From contig NW_027478162.1 in assembly GCF_051020975.1 (NCBI RefSeq), positions 16,306,001-16,370,000 on the forward strand: DNA of 64,000 bases, read 5' to 3'. The position numbers and the translations under genes were made by a program. The notes under the pieces are model-generated. The model saw nothing but the letters and a program-made list of their open reading frames with translations, made no database searches and was not told the origin of the DNA. Below, piece after piece: positions 62,427 through 64,000 of this stretch. The DNA comes from Osmia lignaria lignaria. Its lineage: Eukaryota > Arthropoda > Insecta > Hymenoptera > Megachilidae. Each line of letters starts with the position of its first letter. Within the stretch, counting starts at the first letter, position 1.

Positions 62427-63714
62427 TCAGATGCGTAGTTCTCGAGATATATCAAGATATTTAAAAGTTCCGAAGCCGCACCAACATAATAGAGATACAG
62501 AAACACCGTGGCCCCTTTCTTTGAGATAACTCTGCACTATTGCGAGCTGCAAATGCCACTTCCAGCTTAGCTGTGCAGAAGAAGAACAACAAGAAGAAGA
62601 AATATCTCGAAATATGTCCGTCAGGCCCCTTCCCTTGAGATAAATCTGGAAATATCTCGGAAACGAAGCGAGCTATGGCAAAATGTTAAGAGACCTTTTT
62701 TGTAGAGAATTAAGTTTCCTACTGTTTATGTTCTATGATATTTTTTGATCAGATGCGTAGTTCTCGAGATATATCAAGATATTTAAAAGTTCCGAAGCCG
62801 CACCAACATAATAGAGATACAGAAACACCGTGGCCCCTTTCTTTGAGATAACTCTGCACTATTGCGAGCTGCAAATGCCACTTCCAGCTTAGCTGTGCAG
62901 AAGAAGAACAACAAGAAGAAGAAATATCTGGAAATATGTCCGTCAGGCCCCTTCCCTTGAGATAAATCTGCAAATATCTCGGAAACCAAGCGAGCTATGG
63001 CAAAATGTTAAGAGACCTTATTTGTAGAGAATTAAGTTTCCTACTTTTTATGTTCTACGATATTTTTTGATCAGATGCGTAGTTCTCGAGATATATCAAG
63101 ATATTTAAAAGTTCCGAAGCCGCACCAACATAATAGAGATACAGAAACACCGTGGCCCCTTTCTTTGAGATAACTCTGCACTACTGCGAGCTGCCAATGC
63201 CACTTCCAGCTTAGCTGTGCAGAAGAAGAACAACAAGAAGAAGAAATATCTCGAAATATGTCCGTCAGGCCCCTTCCCTTGAGATAAATCTGCAAATATC
63301 TCGGAAACGAAGCGAGCTATGGCAAAATGTTAAGAGACCTTTTTTGTAGAGAATTAAGTTTCCTACTTTTTATGTTCTATGATATTTTTTGATCAGATTC
63401 GTAGTTCTCGAGATATATCCAGATATTTAAAAGTTCCGAAGCGGCACCAACATAATAGAGATACAGAAACACCGTGGCCCCTTTCTTTGAGATAACTCTG
63501 CACTATTGCGAGCTGTAAATGCCACTTCCAGCTTAGCTGTGCAGAAGAAGAACAACAAGAAGAAGAAATATCTTGAAATATGTCCGTCAGGCCCCTTCCC
63601 TTGAGATATATCTGCAAATATCTCGGAAACGAAGCGAGCTATGGCAAAATGTTAAGAGACCTTTTTTGTCGAGAATTATGTTTCCTACAATTTATGTTCT
63701 ATGATATTTTTTGA
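62427..63714 (+). repeat. Monomers U194-U197 (U195-U197 copy U177-U179)
   Basis: U194 has ATCTGGAAAT and the CTACTGTTTATG tail seen at the end of U174. U195-U197 then repeat U177-U179 with all diagnostic bases, including the rare CTGCCAATGCC and GATTCGTAG. The copy runs on into U198 at the edge. Confidence 0.83.
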
Positions 63715-64000
63715 TCAGAAGCGTAGTTTTCGAGATATATCGAGATATTTAAAAGTTCCGAAGCCGCACCAACATAATAGAGATACAGAAACACCGTGGC
63801 CCCTTTCTTTGAGATGACTCTGCACTATTGCGAGCTGGAAATGCCACTTCCAGTTTAGCTGTGCAGAAGAAGAACAACAAGAAGAAGAAATATCTCGAAA
63901 TATGTCCGTTAGGCCCCTTCCCTTGAGATAAATCTGCAAATATCTCGGAAACGAAGCGAGCTATGGCAAAATGTTAAGAGACCTTTTTTGTAGAGAATTA
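63715..64000 (+). repeat. Partial monomer U198 at right window edge
   Basis: The last 286 bases are the first 286 positions of a monomer. It has the GAAGCGTAGTTTTCGAG start, GAGATGACTCTGC and CTGGAAATGCC, matching U180 (57918). The array continues past the right edge with no sign of decay. Confidence 0.93.

Larger units (their letters stand above)
1..64000 (+). repeat. 322-bp satellite DNA array, 197 complete monomers
   Basis: The same 322-bp unit repeats head to tail from the first to the last base, always in the same orientation and with no unrelated sequence between copies. Landmarks such as TGATCAGATGCG, CCGAAGCCGCACC, GCAGAAGAAGAAC and AAGCGAGCTATGG recur every 322 bases. Five complete monomers have a net 1-2 bp length change. 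Variants are shared by groups of monomers rather than scattered singly, so the array is organised into higher-order repeats (HORs). Long arrays of this kind are known from eukaryotic centromeric, pericentromeric and subtelomeric heterochromatin; which of these applies is inference. No stretch of 300 bases lies outside the repeat, so there is no room for a conventional gene. Confidence 0.98.

Noticed and set aside
1..64000. CRISPR array or other repeat-spacer structure
   Set aside because: The whole 322-bp unit repeats and there are no unique spacers between short repeats; the unit is far too long.
1..64000. CENP-B box (TTCG....A..CGGG pattern)
   Set aside because: The nearest candidates, CCGAAGCCGCACC and CTCGGAAACGAAGCG, lack the required spacing and the CGGG end on either strand.
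1..64000. Transposable element, LTR, rDNA, 5S or histone gene repeat
   Set aside because: No coding domain, terminal repeat, tRNA-like primer site or recognisable rRNA sequence is seen in the monomer, and no foreign insertion breaks the array.

Overview
The whole window is one uninterrupted tandem satellite DNA array. I found no gene, RNA gene or mobile element in it. The unit is 322 bp long. Taking the phase from the TCAGATGCG-type motif at 283, the window holds 197 complete monomers (called U1 to U197 here; U1 = 283-604), a 282-bp partial monomer at the left edge and a 286-bp partial at the right edge. All monomers are in the same orientation. The unit is about 39% G+C (127 of 322 bases in U1). 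Such a long head-to-tail array of a roughly 320-bp unit is typical of eukaryotic centromeric, pericentromeric or subtelomeric heterochromatin. The sequence does not let me name the organism, and nothing proves a centromeric location.

Inside the monomer (U1 coordinates) are a CTCGAG palindrome fused to GATATATC (297-309), two 27-bp direct copies of one element differing at three positions (366-392 and 480-506), a 24-bp purine-rich mirror repeat (433-456), three GAGATA boxes on the + strand plus two on the - strand, and an A+T-rich tail with three short T tracts. About 225 nt of the - strand stays open in most monomers. It begins with TTG, often carries a stop or loses its start, and the 322-bp period (3 x 107 + 1) changes frame at every unit, so I treat it as non-coding.

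The array has higher-order structure. From 1 to about 16.4 kb, diagnostic variants define a duplicated 5-mer (283-3502), a duplicated 11-mer (3181-10264) with two hybrid monomers inside its second copy, and a variable 5-mer family (11231-16382). From about 16.4 to 33.1 kb there are short local 2-mer and 3-mer duplications (period 644 or 966 bp), including a run rich in one variant at 28.3-30.5 kb. From about 33.1 to 49.2 kb a HOR family occurs with 5, 7 and 6 units in successive copies (38919-45358), along with blocks shared over 37 monomers. From about 49.2 to 64 kb another variant set dominates, with blocks repeated at spacings of 3, 7, 13, 18 and 25 monomers.

Only five complete monomers deviate in net length from 322 bp: U80 (-1), U99 (-2), U110 (-1), U163 (+1) and U188 (+1). 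The layout is what repeated unequal exchange and gene conversion would leave, and several exchange points can be bracketed. One lies between bases 8432 and 8437.
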